Shown here: positions 33,660-46,262 of the stretch, piece by piece
Numbering within the stretch: position 1 is the stretch's first letter
How the letters are laid out: each line of letters opens with the position of its first letter
Origin: Leucaena leucocephala
Lineage: Eukaryota > Streptophyta > Magnoliopsida > Fabales > Fabaceae
Assembly (NCBI GenBank): GCA_037074615.1
Contig: CM073558.1
Coordinates: 14,801,001 to 14,865,000, forward strand
Direction: 5' to 3'
DNA length: 64,000 bases
Made by a program: the position numbers and the translations under genes
Notes under the pieces: generated by a model
What the model was told of the DNA's origin: nothing
The model's database searches: none
Seen by the model: only the letters and a program-made list of their open reading frames with translations

Positions 33660-35412
33660 TGTTGGAAATTGTGCCCTAGGGGTCAATCATTGTCTTATGA
33701 ACATTGTTGATTTATAAATTTATTAATTGTGTTATCATATTATTTGCATGTTTACTGTGATGACCTTCCTTGGATAACTCATTATCTTATGCTAAATATC
33801 CCTGGTTGGTCATCTATGCGGGAGCAGAGATGAAATAAGATCAGTATGACTTTGAAGATGTATAGAGATATAAATCAAAGTCATAGGCACATGTAAGAGT
33901 ACAAGGTGTTGGACCGACCTGCTATCAGAGAGCTGCATGGGTTAAGTCATAAGCTTCTCTCATATACAAACCATGTCACTATGCCCTTTGACCTGAGATC
34001 ATCATGGATTCCTACATGACAAACGCTCAGCTTTGACCTAGTCAAAATTCACTTTTGACCGAGTGATCATAAAGACTATGTTCGGGCTTAGTGGTTTTCT
34101 GTGCAGAGGAATGTGAATGGTCAAGATGGAATTTGTCCCTCACATTCATAGAGAGATATTACTGGGCCCCTCGATGAGTGAGTCTGAGAAATGTATGGCC
34201 ATACTGTAATGGAAAGCTAGTTCCATTTCCATAGTCAGACTACTCAGGGATCGAGAAAGTAACGGTCAGGAATAGGAGGATAACATTCTCCATGGCTCAT
34301 CCATAACTAAAATATCGTGTGACAAAAGGGACATGATATGGTTGTATAAAAGGTTGCATCATTCATCGATCCTTATATGATTTTGGTAGTCGTTATGTCT
34401 TGCTAGAGACCGCTTGCGACTTGTGAGTCAGTATAGTAAATGGCCCACTACCAACTTCATATGGGCTTACAGGGTCGCACACAAAAAACTCAACACGAGC
34501 TATGATGTCCAGATTCATTGAATCTAAGACATGTCCAGATTTAATGAATAATCTAGGGTGGATGTATATATTTATTTATATTTATATTCATATATATATT
34601 ATATATAAGAGATATTTACAAGATTTAAGTTATAAGGATAAATTAAATCTCTATCACGTTTGAATTTGAAATTCAAATTGATATGATATCTCATATAAGA
34701 GATATTTACAAGATTTAATTTATAAGGATAAAATTAAATCTCTATCAAGTTTGAATTTGAAATTCAAATTGATATGATATCTCAAATTTGATTTATGAGA
34801 ATAAATCAAATGTAATTCCGTCTTATCTTTATTTTAAATTAAATAAATGGGTGAATTAAATATGTGGGATAGATTTAATACAAACACTATTTATATAATT
34901 AGTTTCTTATCAAATTATACAATATATGATATTATATTAATTTCAGAATTAATATAAGATTAATTCCAAAAATCCAAGTCTGTGGTAACACGCATAGTAT
35001 CTTATATATCTGATATTTAGGAGTTACGGTTGGTATAGACAGAAAAAAGTGTTAATGGGAATCCGCAAAAGGTTTGCAGATAAGAAACTGCCAAAATAGA
35101 GATGGAGAGGACGAATTCTTGAGTAAGCCCTAGAGGGACAGGAGGCGCTAGCACGTCATTTGTGGTTGGAACGTTGTTCGTGTGGATACCAGTAGAGGAA
35201 GCCGACCTGAGTCATCGACTTCTTGCGATCAAAAAGAGATCACGAGCCGCAGAGAGAAGCTGTGGACGTCACAACCAGAAGCTGAGAAAGTCACGACAGA
35301 ATACTGAGGGTAATACTTCTTTCCACTTGACTTAAACACATATGGTAGATCCTAGCAGGGAATGGAAAAATTTTCAAGTTAATTTCTACTGCGTGTCTTC
35401 CAATTCCTTACA
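33660..35412 (+). repeat. 5' LTR of Copia 1
   Basis: 1753 bp, TGTTGGAAATTGTGCCC...CCAATTCCTTACA. TATA box near 34343; tandem duplication 34605-34694 and 34695-34784. It is followed at once by the primer-binding site. Confidence 0.95.
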
Positions 35413-35413
35413 G

Positions 35414-35431
35414 TGGTATTAGAGCCATGCT
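35414..35431 (+). other. Primer-binding site of Copia 1 (tRNA-iMet)
   Basis: TGGTATTAGAGCCATGCT matches the canonical plant copia site TGGTATCAGAGCC with one transition and lies one base after the LTR. Confidence 0.92.
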
Positions 35432-36556
35432 GTTTTGTGTTTAACTTAGGCTTGATTGTTGATTCATATATGTGTTAGTCGTAGCTGATCATATGATAAC
35501 ATGCGTTTTATGTGTGACATATAAGGAATCTGTTTTATGTATGACATATAAGGAATCTGAAAGGGAATTGAAATTGGTGGTGCATACGTTTTGATTTGAT
35601 CAATTAATATTGATGGGATCTAAGAAAAATGAATTCAGATTCGTGATTATTTAAGAAAAATGGTAGCGGGACTGCCGTGGCTACCTGTTCGTAGCATAAC
35701 ATAACCGTAACATATACTGTTTTGTGAATGTTTTAGTTTTGAAACATTAAGTGCCCTTCAATTAAATCTGAATATTGATTCTTGAATGTTTAGGTATGGT
35801 GAATAATATGGCTCTAGATTGCAAGTGTTGTAATGTTTTAAATACGGCCTGCGTGTCGTGCCTTTCTTTATATACTCTTAATGTACCTTCTCTTCTCATC
35901 TCACTCCCCTCAAATATTAAAAGAGGTTTATATATGTAATTTCCCTTTTCTTACTAGAGAACTCCTCTTATTGGCTTGAGTGGACGTAGGATAGGTGAGC
36001 CATATTGTATCACATTTAAATTATGCATCTTATGATTATATCAGAACATGCATATTACTTGTATGAGATACAAACTGAGAAACATGCATTCTTATAAACT
36101 AGATAGTTAAATTAAGCCCTCTAAATGAAATCTTAAGTTATAATGCTGTCAATTTATGAACACTTGTCAAAACCTCGATCGCTCAATTGTGGACTCCGCC
36201 AAAGTGGGGGCATTTGAGTTATCTTAGGGAGATAACCAAGAGTAATGGTGCTACTCTCACATGTTTATTATTGTTTGACTTAACTGAGATTAACAAAAGA
36301 GTTTTGGGTCTCAAGGCATTAGATGGGATTAAAAACATGCCAGATCATATCATAATAGAATCCCATGAACATCTAAGAGTTACATTTGATGTAATTGGTA
36401 AAGTTGTTACCTACCTAAATAACTTAATTTAAGCGTCCTACCAAAGCAAACTTAAGTTTGAGCCAAATATGGATCTTAGCCCACTAACTATTGCATTGAG
36501 GGTTGTTTATTTAGTGGGAGATTGCTAATTCAATTGCATATTTTAATTGTAGAATC
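35432..36556 (+). other. Leader of Copia 1
   Basis: About 1.1 kb between primer site and gag. It contains an 81-codon frame at 36187-36432 (hydrophobic stretch LTCLLLFDL near its start) that is unlike Gag. Only the last 150 bp of the leader survive in Copia 2, so its conservation cannot be tested here. Otherwise nothing recognisable. Confidence 0.6.
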
Positions 36557-37374
36557 ATGACGACTAGTAATACTGCTACATTATCGTTGCGATCTATCCT
36601 TAAGAAGGACAAACTCAATGGGACAAACTTTCTTGACTGGTTTAGGAACTTGAGAATTATTCTCAAGCAAGAAAGAAAGGCACATGTCCTAGATCAACCC
36701 ATTCCTGAGGAGCCAGTAGCCAATGCTCCTAGAGCTCAGAGAGATACTTACACGAAGCATAAAGAAGACTCTGTCGATGTGGGATGCTTGATGCTAGCCA
36801 CCATGGTTCTAGAGCTCCAAAGAGATCTAGAACACATGAAGGCTTATGAGATGATTGCGCATCTCAAGGAAATATTCCAGCAACAGGCATGGCAAGAGAG
36901 GTATGAGACCACTAAGGCCTTATATTCCTGCAAGATAGATGAAGGTGCATCAATTAGTACTCATGTCTTAAAGATAAAAGGGTACATTGATCACCTTGAA
37001 AGGCTTGGATTTCCCATGAGCCAGGAGTTAGCTACGGATTTGGTCTTGAACTCACTCCCAGAAAGTTATGACCAGTTTGTCATGAACTACAACATGAACA
37101 ACATGGAGAAATCTATTTCTGAACTGCATGGGATGATTAAAACTACTGAGCCGAGTCTTAAGAAGAAGCCCAGTACTGTTTTGATGGTTCAGAAAGGAAG
37201 GGGTATGAAAAAGAAAGGCAAAGGCAAGGGAAAGGGTCATGGCTCATCAGGTAAGACCAAATAGTCAGGCAAGCCTGAAACGAAGCATGTACCAAAGAAG
37301 GCAAAACCTCCTAAGGAAGGAATCTGCTTCTTCTACAATGAACCTGGTCATTGGAAGAGGAATTGAAAACTCTA
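36557..37374 (+). pseudogene. Copia 1 gag
   Basis: ATG at 36557 opens a 235-codon frame nearly identical to the Copia 2 gag (LNGTNFLDWFRNLRIILKQE, SLPESYDQFVMNYNMNN, basic GKGKGKGHGSSGKTK tail). It stops at TAG (37262-37264), where Copia 2 has GAG. The zinc knuckle continues in frame after the stop but has lost its second cysteine (CFFYNEPGH) and its last cysteine codon is TGA. Confidence 0.9.
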
Positions 37375-37419
37375 CCTCAAAGATCTAAAAAAGAACAAGA
37401 AGGATAGCGGGGCTATGGC

Positions 37420-38830
37420 TTCAGGTATTTATGTTATAGATATTCATCTTTCTACTTCCACTACTGGGTATTAGATACTGCATGTGGTTCTCACATTTGT
37501 ACAAATGTGCAAGGACTAAAGGAGAGTAGGAAGCTGAAAAAGGGTGAAGTTGATCTATGAGTTGGAAATAGAGTAAGGGTTGCTGCATTAGCTGTAGGCA
37601 CTTATGAATTAGTTTTGCCCACTGGGCTTTTGTTAGTTTTGAACAATTGCTATTATGTTTCTGCTTTAAGTAGTAACATAGTTTCACTTTCTTATTTGGA
37701 TAAAGAAGGTTTCACTTCCATTGCTGGTAATAGTAGATGTTCTATTTATCGTAATGATGTTTTCTATGCTCATGGTGATTTGCATGTTGATCATTACATA
37801 TTAAATTTGGAACAACCCAATCATGAAAATATCTATAACATAACCGCCAAAAGGGTCAAACCAAACGATTTGAATCTGACATACCTTTGGCACTATCGTC
37901 TAGGCCACATAAATGAGAAACGTATTTCCAAACTCCATTAAGATGGATTTCTCAACTCATTTGATTTTGAATCATATGACACTTGCGAGTCTTGCTTGTT
38001 AGGAAAGATGACAAAGTCACCTTTCACTGGGCGCAGTGGGAGGGCCACTGATTTATTGGGCCTCATACATACAGATATGTGTGGATCGATGAACACAAAT
38101 GCTAGAGGAGGTTATTCGTACTTGATAACATTCATAGATGATTTTAGCAGATATGGGTACATCTATCTGATAAAGCATAAATCTGAATCTTTTGAAATGT
38201 TCAAAATATTTCAACATGAAGTACAAAACCAGCTTGGCAAAACAATTAAAGCCCTTCGATCTGATCGGGGTGGTGAATATTTGAGCCAACAGTTCATTGA
38301 TCATCTTATGAGTTGTGGGATAGTCTCACAATTGACTACTCTAGGGACACCACAATGGAATGGCATTTCTGAACGGAGGAATTGAACACTATTAGATATG
38401 GTGTAATCTATGATGAGTCAAACAGATCTTCTGCCGTCCTTTTGGGGCCATGCCCTAGAGACAGCTGCGTTCACACTCAATCGTGTTCCATCTAAGGCAA
38501 TTGAAAAGACTCCGTACGAAATATAGACTGGGAGGACACCTAATTTATCTTTCCTCTAGATTTGGGGATGCGAGGTCTATGTTAAGCAACAAGCCTCAGA
38601 CAAATTAGCGCCCAAATCCTCAAAGGACCTTTTTGTGGGATATCCTAAGGAAACCAAGGGATACTATGTCTACAACCCTGCTGATAACAAAGTGTTTGTT
38701 GTCAGAAATGGTATCTTTCTCAAATGAGAATTTATCTCTAAAAGAACTCGTGGGAGAAAGGTATACCTCGAAGAAGTTCGAGAGCCACAAGACACCATAA
38801 AACTGCAGATGGAAAATAAAGAAGATTCAT
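37420..38830 (+). pseudogene. Copia 1 protease and integrase
   Basis: Protease sequence LDTACGSHIC (about 37470-37500) lies after a one-base frameshift relative to Copia 2. GAG-pre-integrase LWHYRLGHINEKRISKL is at about 37888-37940. The integrase core (37996-38385) has the catalytic residues: aspartate in HTDMCG, aspartate in RSDRGGEY and glutamate in NGISERRN. It then meets TGA (normally CGA, arginine), followed by several more stops at positions that read as arginine, tryptophan or glutamine in related elements. The C-terminal domain (GYPKETKGYYVYNP) is visible to about 38720. Confidence 0.88.
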
Positions 38831-38959
38831 AACAAGTTGTTGAGACTCCTCAAGTAACGCAAGGTCCACAGAAATCTAATAGGACACGACTTCAGCCTCA
38901 GAGATATGGATTTCTAATTTCTGACAGTCGTGATGTGTTACTCATTGAGCATAATGAGC

Positions 38960-40545
38960 TGACTACCTATCGAGAAGCTATAGTGGGACCAAACTCTGAA
39001 AAATGGCTTAATGCCATGAAGTATGAGATGTAATCCATGTACGACAATCAGGTTTGGACCTTAGTCGACCCACCTGAAGGTGTAAAAATTGTCGGGTGTG
39101 CAAGTGGGTTTTTGAGTAGAAAACTAACATGGATGACAATGTAAATGTCTTCAAGTCACGACTGTTTGCAAAAGGATTTACTCAAACTCATGGTGTAGAC
39201 TATGATAAGACCTTTTCCCTAGTTACAATGGCCAAATCAATCAGAATCCTCTTTGCCATAACAGCATATTATGACTATAAAATATGGCAGATAGACGTCA
39301 AGACAGCCTTCCTTAATGGAAAGCTCCTTGAGGATGTGTACATGACATAACCTGAAGGGTTTGTGTGTTCTAAGGACTATGGTAAAGTGTGCAAGCTTCA
39401 AAGGTCCATTTATGGACTGAAGCAAGCCTCTCGGAGTTGGAATCATCATTTTGATGAAGTTGTCAAAGAGTTTGGATTTCTTCAAAACATTAATGAACCT
39501 TATGTGTACAAGAAGGTTAGTGGGAGCACAGTTGTGTTTTTGATACTCTATGTCGATGACATCCTACTTATTGAAAATAACATTCCTACCTTGCAGATTG
39601 CCAAGTCTTGGTTAGGAAAGTCTTTCTCGATGAAAGACTTGGGTTAAGCCACCTACATCCTAGGAATCAGGATCTATAGAGATAGATCTAAAAGACTTCT
39701 AGGACTCAGTCAGAGTACATACATAGACAAAATACTGCATAGGTTCAGTATGCACGAATCAAAGAAGGGTTTCATACCCATGTCTCATGGTATTCACGTC
39801 AGCAAAGATCTATGTCCTAGTATATCTGATCAGCGAGGTCACATGAGTAAAGTTCCATATGCCTCGGCCATAGGATCTATCATGTACGCCATGTTATGTA
39901 CTCGACCGGATGTCTCGTTTGCCTTAAGTATGACTAATAGATATCAATAGGACCCTGGTGAGGGCTATTGGACTGATGTCAAGAATATCCTTAAGTACTT
40001 AAGAAGGACTAAGGACTTATTTTTGGTCTATGGTGGATTAGATGACAAACTCTGTGTAACTGATTACACAGATGTGAGTTTCCAAACTGACCAGGACGAT
40101 AAAAAATCACAGTCTGGATATATATTCCTCCTCAATAATGTAGCAGTAAGCTGGAAGAGCTATAGGCAGGGTACTGTAGCAGATTATGCAACAGTAGCTG
40201 AGTATATAGCAGCATTTGATGCAGCTAAAGAAGCCGTTTGGATAAGGAAGTTCATCACAGAACTAGGGGTAATACCTACCATCCAGATCCAATAACTTTA
40301 TTCTGTGACAATAGCGGTGCCATTGCATAGGCTAAAGAGCCTAAGTCACATCAAAGGACCAAGCATATACTCAGGCGATTTCATCTCATCAGAGAAATCA
40401 ACGATAGAGGTGATATAAAAAAATGCAAAGTAGCAGGAGAAGATAATGTTGCTAATCCTCTAACAAAGCCACTTGTGCAGGCAAAGCATGAGCGTCATGT
40501 TAGGTCAATGGGAATTAGTCCAATTAATGATTATACCTAGTGCAA
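38960..40545 (+). pseudogene. Copia 1 reverse transcriptase and RNase H
   Basis: RT begins with W-NAMKYEM-SM (stop inside), then TFSLVTMAKSIRILFAITAYYDYKIWQIDVKTAFLNG (39129-39350 frame), the block SIYGLKQASRSWNHHFDE and the catalytic ILYVDDILLI (39363-39647 frame). RNase H follows with TDVSFQTDQDDKKSQSGYIF and ATVAEYIAAFDAAKEAVWIR (40023-40295) and, after a frameshift, NVANPLTKPL near 40447-40475. Frames are broken at least five times. The layout and motifs are those of an ordinary plant copia pol. Confidence 0.9.
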
Positions 40546-40554
40546 GTGGGAGGT
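40544..40554 (+). other. Polypurine tract of Copia 1
   Basis: AAGTGGGAGGT directly before the 3' LTR start TGTTGGAAAT. Standard plant copia arrangement. Confidence 0.85.
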
Positions 40555-42307
40555 TGTTGGAAATTTTGCCTAGGGGACAATCATTGTCTTATGAACATTG
40601 TTGATTTATAAATTTATTAATTGTGTTATCATATTATTTGCATGTTTACTGCGATGACCATCCTTGGATAACTCATTATCTTATCCTAAATGTCCCTGGT
40701 CAGTCATCTATACGGGAGTAGAGATGAAATAAGACCAGTATGACTTTGAAGATGTATAGAGATATAAATCAAAGTCATAGGCATATGTAAGAGTACAAGG
40801 TGTTGGATCGGCCCGCTATGAGAGAGTTGCATGGGTTAAGTCATAAGTTTCTCTCATATACAAACTATGTCACTATGCCCTTTGACCTGAGATCATCATG
40901 GATTCCTACATGACAAACGCTCAGCTTTGACCTAGTCAAAAGTCACTTTTGACCGAGTGATTATAAAGACTATGTTCGGGCTTAGTGGTTTTCCGTGCAG
41001 AGGAATGTGAATGGTCAAGATGGAATTTGTCCCTCACATTTGTAGAGAGATATTACTGGGCCCCTCGATGAGTGAGTCTGAGAAATGTATGGCCATACTG
41101 TAATGGAAAGGTAGTTCCATTTCCATAGTCAGACTACTCAGGGATTGAGAAAGTAACGGTCAGGAATAGGAGGATGACATTCTCCATGCCTCATCCATGA
41201 CCAAAATATCGTGTGACAAAAGGTACATGATATGGTTGTATAAAAGGTTATATCGTTCATCGATCCTCATATGATTTGGGTAGTCGTGATGTCTTGCTAG
41301 AGACCGCTTGCGACTTGTAAGTCAATATAGTAAATGGTCCAGAGCCAACTTCATATGGGCCTACAGGATCGCACACGAAATAGCTCAACACGAGCTATGA
41401 TGTCTAGATTCATTGAATCTAAGACATGTCCAGATTCAATGAATGATCCAGGGTGGATGTATATATTTATTTATATTTATATTCATATATATATTATATA
41501 TAAGAGATATTTACAAGATTTAATTTATAAGGATAAATTAAATCTCTATCACGTTTAAATTTGAAATTCAAATTGATATGATATCTCATATAAGAGATAT
41601 TTACAAGATTTAATTTATAAGGATAACATTAAATCTCTATCACGTTTGAATTTGAAATTCAAATTGATATGATATCTCAAATTTGATTTATGAGAATAAA
41701 TCAAATGTAATTCCGTCTTATCTTTATTTTAAATTAAATAAATGGGTGAATTAAATCTGTGGGACGGATTTAATATAAACACTATTTATTTAATTAGTTT
41801 CTTATCAAATTATACAATATATGATATTGTATTAATTTTAGAATTAATATAAGATTAATTCTAAAAATCCAAGTTTGTGGTACACGCATAGCATCCTATA
41901 TATCTGATATTTAGGAGCTACGGTTGGTATAGAGAAAAAAAAAGTGTGAACGGGTATCTGCAAAAAGTTTGTAGATAAGAAACTGCCGAAATAGAGACGG
42001 AGAGGACGAATTCTTGAGTAAACCCTAGAGGGACAGGAGGCGCTAGCACGCCATTCGTGGTTGGAATATTGTTCGTGTGGATACCAGTAGAGGAAGCTGA
42101 CATGATTTATCAACTTCTTGCGATCGAAAAGAGATCATGAGCCACGGAGAGAAGCTGTGGATGTCGCAACCAAAAGCTGAGAAAGTCGCGACTGAATACT
42201 GAGGGTAATACTTCTTTCCACTTGAGTTAAATACATACGATAGATCCTGGCAGGGAATGGAAAAATTTTTAAGTTAATTTTTGCTACGTGTCTTCCAATT
42301 CCTTACA
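40555..42307 (+). repeat. 3' LTR of Copia 1
   Basis: 1753 bp, same length as the 5' LTR, with scattered substitutions. TATA box near 41236, tandem duplication 41500-41589 and 41590-41679. Ends CCTTACA, then CTTGA. Confidence 0.95.
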
Positions 42308-43395
42308 CTTGAGACATCCAAGAAGATTCAGGTAAGTAGTTGATTGAAAGGCATCATGGTTGGAAAAGTAGGGAGCAAGTTTAAGAACAAGGAAGAAAGC
42401 TTAAGTTCAAGGTAGTGGAGTCATCTCTTTATGTTCTTGATATGGTATGCTTACGTGTTGACATGTATATGATACTTGAATGATGTTGAGAAATGATAAA
42501 TGGTGTTGAATATGTTATGAATAAATGTTTTCCATGGCCATGCATTTTTATGCAAAGTATATTGCATGATGTCATGTCATTAATTAAAGGAAGTTTAATG
42601 AAATCACATATCATGCATTAGCATTCATCTGCCATATTTAAGTGGTAATGTTTGCTACTGAGATTCTCTAGGATCTCATTCTCCCACAATCAACCAATAT
42701 AGGTCATTTATGATGAGAGACATGTATGAAAGAAAGCTACAATATGGAAGAAAGGAAGTGAAGCAATTGATATTCTAGCATATGCTATGAATTTTCCATA
42801 TATGTAAATCCATGTAAGGTGTCTATTTATGTGATAAAAATGTACAAAATATTTATGGCATATGTACATGATGTATGTGAAGATATGAGAAGCTTATTTG
42901 ATGGTTTAGGAATGCTAGATTAATTTATGAACATTTAAGAAAGAAGATGAAATGGTAAAAATGTAAGTCCTAAATTAGTTTTGTTGTGGCTTCAGTTTGA
43001 CATAGTAAATGAAAGAATTAATTTATAAAATTTTATGATCATGTATTACTCGTCAAGATCTTTAAATGGATAGGTAGAAAACCTCATTTGGATGTATATA
43101 TCAATAGAAATGAATTTCTAGACTTACAAGATAGAATCTGGAATTTTCAGAATTTGCCCTATGAACAGTAAAAAGTAAGGATTTAACTACATTGATTGGC
43201 AAGGCAAATTTCTGTATTTATATTTTTTTTCTTAAAAAAATATGAAAGAGCTTGAATTATAAATTTGTATCATCTCCATATGATTTTTCTATAATTAGTT
43301 ATGAATTTTTAAAATTAGACTCTCAATTTGAAAATTACCAAATGAACAATACTCGAAATTAAGTTTTAAAATTTTAATTTTGGGCTAAAGTAATG
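42308..43395 (+). repeat. G1 LTR copy c, right part
   Basis: Continues copy c after the copia insertion (GACATCCAAGAAGATTC aligns with b at 26808 and f at 53568). It runs through the AGTGGTAATGTTTGCTACTG block and is cut near 43395, shortly before the expected LTR end. Confidence 0.85.
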
Positions 43396-44276
43396 CTTCC
43401 GCTGATCAAATACAAAGAGCTAAGAAATTATGATCTATTCTATGCTCATCACAGAAAGTTACGAATTCATTATTCTTGAATTCTCCTCCATGATCAGTCC
43501 TGATAGACATGATGAAAATACCGTTCTCATTTTGGACTTTCTTGGCAAAAATAACAAAGGTATCAAATGTCTCATATTTCAAAGAAAGAAACAATCTCCA
43601 CATGAATCTAGAATAGTCATCAACTATAATAAGAGTATACATATTTTATCTAAAACTTTTGACTCTTGCTAGACTAATAAAACCCATATGAAGCAATTGA
43701 AGTGGTCTTCCAGTTGAAACTATCTTCTTAGATTTAAATGATGACCTTGTTTGGTTTCCTCGTTGGTAGGCATCACAAACAATATTATTATCAAAATTCT
43801 TTTTGGGTAAACTGATGACTAAATATTTTATAATTAATTTTGAAACTTGGCTCATAATTTACATGAGCTAATCTTTTATGCCATAGCCAACTTTCATCAA
43901 TTTTTCCCATAAAACAATTTTTAGAAATATTTGAATTGAATGAAATAGTATAGCAATTACTGTCCCTTGGTGCTCTAAGTTTTGCTTTCAATTTGTGTCT
44001 TTGTTCAATGTCAAATCTTTCTTGTTGATAAGTAGAGATTCTTCCGAGTAAAAGATTACCCAATTGTCCTTATGTGCACTTTGACTAATGCTGAGTAGAT
44101 TATGCCATAGTCCATTTACAAGGTAAACATCTTCTATTCTCATGCCATCAGAGCTACCAATCTCTCCAATCCCAACAATTGTTTCAGATTGATTTCCTCC
44201 AAAACTGACTTTTGTCAGCGTCACAATCATGTGTCTTGAGCATCCACTATCAATATACCATTTTGTTGTCTGGATG
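43396..44276 (-). pseudogene. Ty1/copia pol fragment (protease to integrase), SIRE-like
   Basis: On the minus strand: protease WYIDSGCSRHM (about 44262-44230), then VYLVNGLWHNLLSISQ, the GAG-pre-integrase WLWHKRLAHVNY (about 43905-43865), zinc-binding CDAYQRGNQTRSSFKSKK, then IIVDDYSRFMW and RTDHGGEFKNNEF of the integrase core. The first catalytic aspartate is lost (HMGF in place of HMDL) and the frame is broken by shifts. It ends before the catalytic glutamate. Sequence style resembles SIRE/Maximus copia elements. It is bounded by G1 LTR c on the left and G1 LTR d on the right. Confidence 0.87.
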
Positions 44277-46262
44277 TGTCACATCCTTACTTTTAACCTC
44301 AATTATACTCCATTATAAGTGATTGGAACTAATTACATGATCATTTGCTTTGAAAACATCCATTTCCAAAAGATTTGCTCTCGGGTACTGTTCACTTTTA
44401 CTGTTCATTTGGTAATTCCAGAACATGTACCCTACTTTAAAAATTCATAATTAATTGTAGAAAAATCAAAATAATGTGGTTATAATTTATAATGAAAGAT
44501 ATTTCATAAATATTTGATAGAAAAATATGAAATTGAGGTTCTCTTGTTCACACAAAATCAGTTTATTGGGTAAAATCACTGTTCATTTGGTAAAATCTGG
44601 AAGTTCCAGTTTCTTTGCCTTAACTTTAAAAATTCATTTCTCTTTGGTTATTTATCCAAATGAACCATGTTACCTATTAAATTAAATCTATAGATGTCCT
44701 CTTTAAGTTTACCAAATTTCATAGAAAAATTCGTTCATTTGATATATTAAATCATCGCGTGAACGTCACTGACTCTAATTGTTTACTTCATATCAATTCC
44801 AGATTTTAGTTCCAACTTTGGACAATCATAACAATTCTGTTACTTATCCAATTAAGGAGTTCTTAGTTTCCATTTAAATATATATATCTTAGCTACCCTC
44901 ACACCAAATTTCAGACTAAAACTCGTTGATTTACATATCAAAATCATCGTCACATCACCACAGCCTCACAATAGAGTTACAGAAACATACACCATGCATG
45001 CTAGCATATCATCCCATAGTGTGATGTGAGTCATATAACTTACTATACAAAATTAATCATCAACATTTACTCTCTTCCCTTGAGAGGATCCAGCACCTAA
45101 AACATAGTTATGCATGTGGAAGGAATGAGATTTCATGGAAATCCCAATAGCAAGTTACACAAACTATAATATCATGCATGAATAATTGTATGCTTAACAT
45201 GTTATCATGTGATGGGAGCTACTTCATAATGGTACATAAGCAAACTCTAACATGCATATTGTCATAACATAACTTTCAAGGAGTTACAATCATTCATACT
45301 TCATCATAACATGATGACATAAGCTCAAGCTCAACCAAACAGCATAATCAACAAGCAAGCAAAACAATTAAACAAACATGAGTTATAGTTAGGTATCCTT
45401 TCTACCTCTTAGATATCTTGGTCAAGACCTTCTTGGGATGATTTCCTTCCTTCACAAATGTCAAAACCTAGCCATTATAAAATAATACCAAGTTACAACT
45501 CAACTTGAACACAAAACCAAGACTAGGTTTTCACTAGCTCCCTTTCTTTCTCTACTTTATGTTTCCTACTTCCATCTTTACAAAATAAATTCTCATGGCT
45601 CATTTCCACATAATTTTTCATTTAGAATCCAAATATGAAATCAGAATTTCTAAAATCAAAACATACCCATTGCTACAGTACCAAACCAAAATGGATGTCC
45701 CTTTTTCTAAAAATTCACATTTTGATTCCAATGCTTCCAATACTTGTTCTACTACTTTATCCCCACACAATTTTCCATTTTAAATTCATTGGAAGCATAA
45801 AAATCATGAAATTCCATCATATGAACAGTACCACGTACAGTACCAGCAAGAACACAAAACTCTAAATCCAAACATACTTGAATTCCCAAGCTTATACCAC
45901 TTGATTCTAGCTTGTTTAAGCTTGTCTAAACTATCCATAACATAAAACTCATATTTTAACCATATATGAGCATCACTTCTAGCAGCAACCATAAGGGAAA
46001 TATAGCATGAAAACCACTTAAAACCATGAGCTAACTTGCTAGAATAAAGCTCAAGATCCGGGGAGATGATTACCTTGCTTGTTACTTCACTTTGGTTGCT
46101 TCTTTCTTGGTTGAATGGAAATTTTGCAAGATTTTCCCTATTCTTCACCATGCATGCCGAAGTGATCTGAATAGGGGGTATTTATAGAGAAATTTGGGTT
46201 GAAATGGATGGCCAAGATTGATTTGGTTACTATTTGATCTAAAGGCTCACATTTAATTAACC
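44277..46262 (-). repeat. G1-related gypsy LTR copy d, minus strand, U3-truncated
   Basis: Reading the minus strand from 46262: the block GATCAAATAGTAACCAAATC, TATA box (46187-46179), a leader ending GCAAG|GTAATC (46073), then the long U5-like part with repeated ACTGTTCA motifs, ending GTAAGGATGTGACA at 44277. It represents a third subfamily, since the leader differs from copies a/b/f and e/g. It abuts copy e head to head. Confidence 0.84.

Larger units (their letters stand above)
33660..42307 (+). mobile_element. Structurally complete Ty1/copia element (Copia 1, family C1), TSD CTTGA
   Basis: 8648 bp with two 1753-bp LTRs, flanked by CTTGA (33655-33659 and 42308-42312). The flanks align continuously with intact G1 LTR copies b and f, which proves the insertion. 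Order of domains: 5' LTR, iMet primer site, 1.1-kb leader, gag, protease, integrase, reverse transcriptase, RNase H, polypurine tract, 3' LTR; integrase before RT is the copia order. The LTRs are very similar to each other, so it is one of the younger insertions, but the coding region has many stops. Exact lineage within copia is not certain. Confidence 0.96.
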
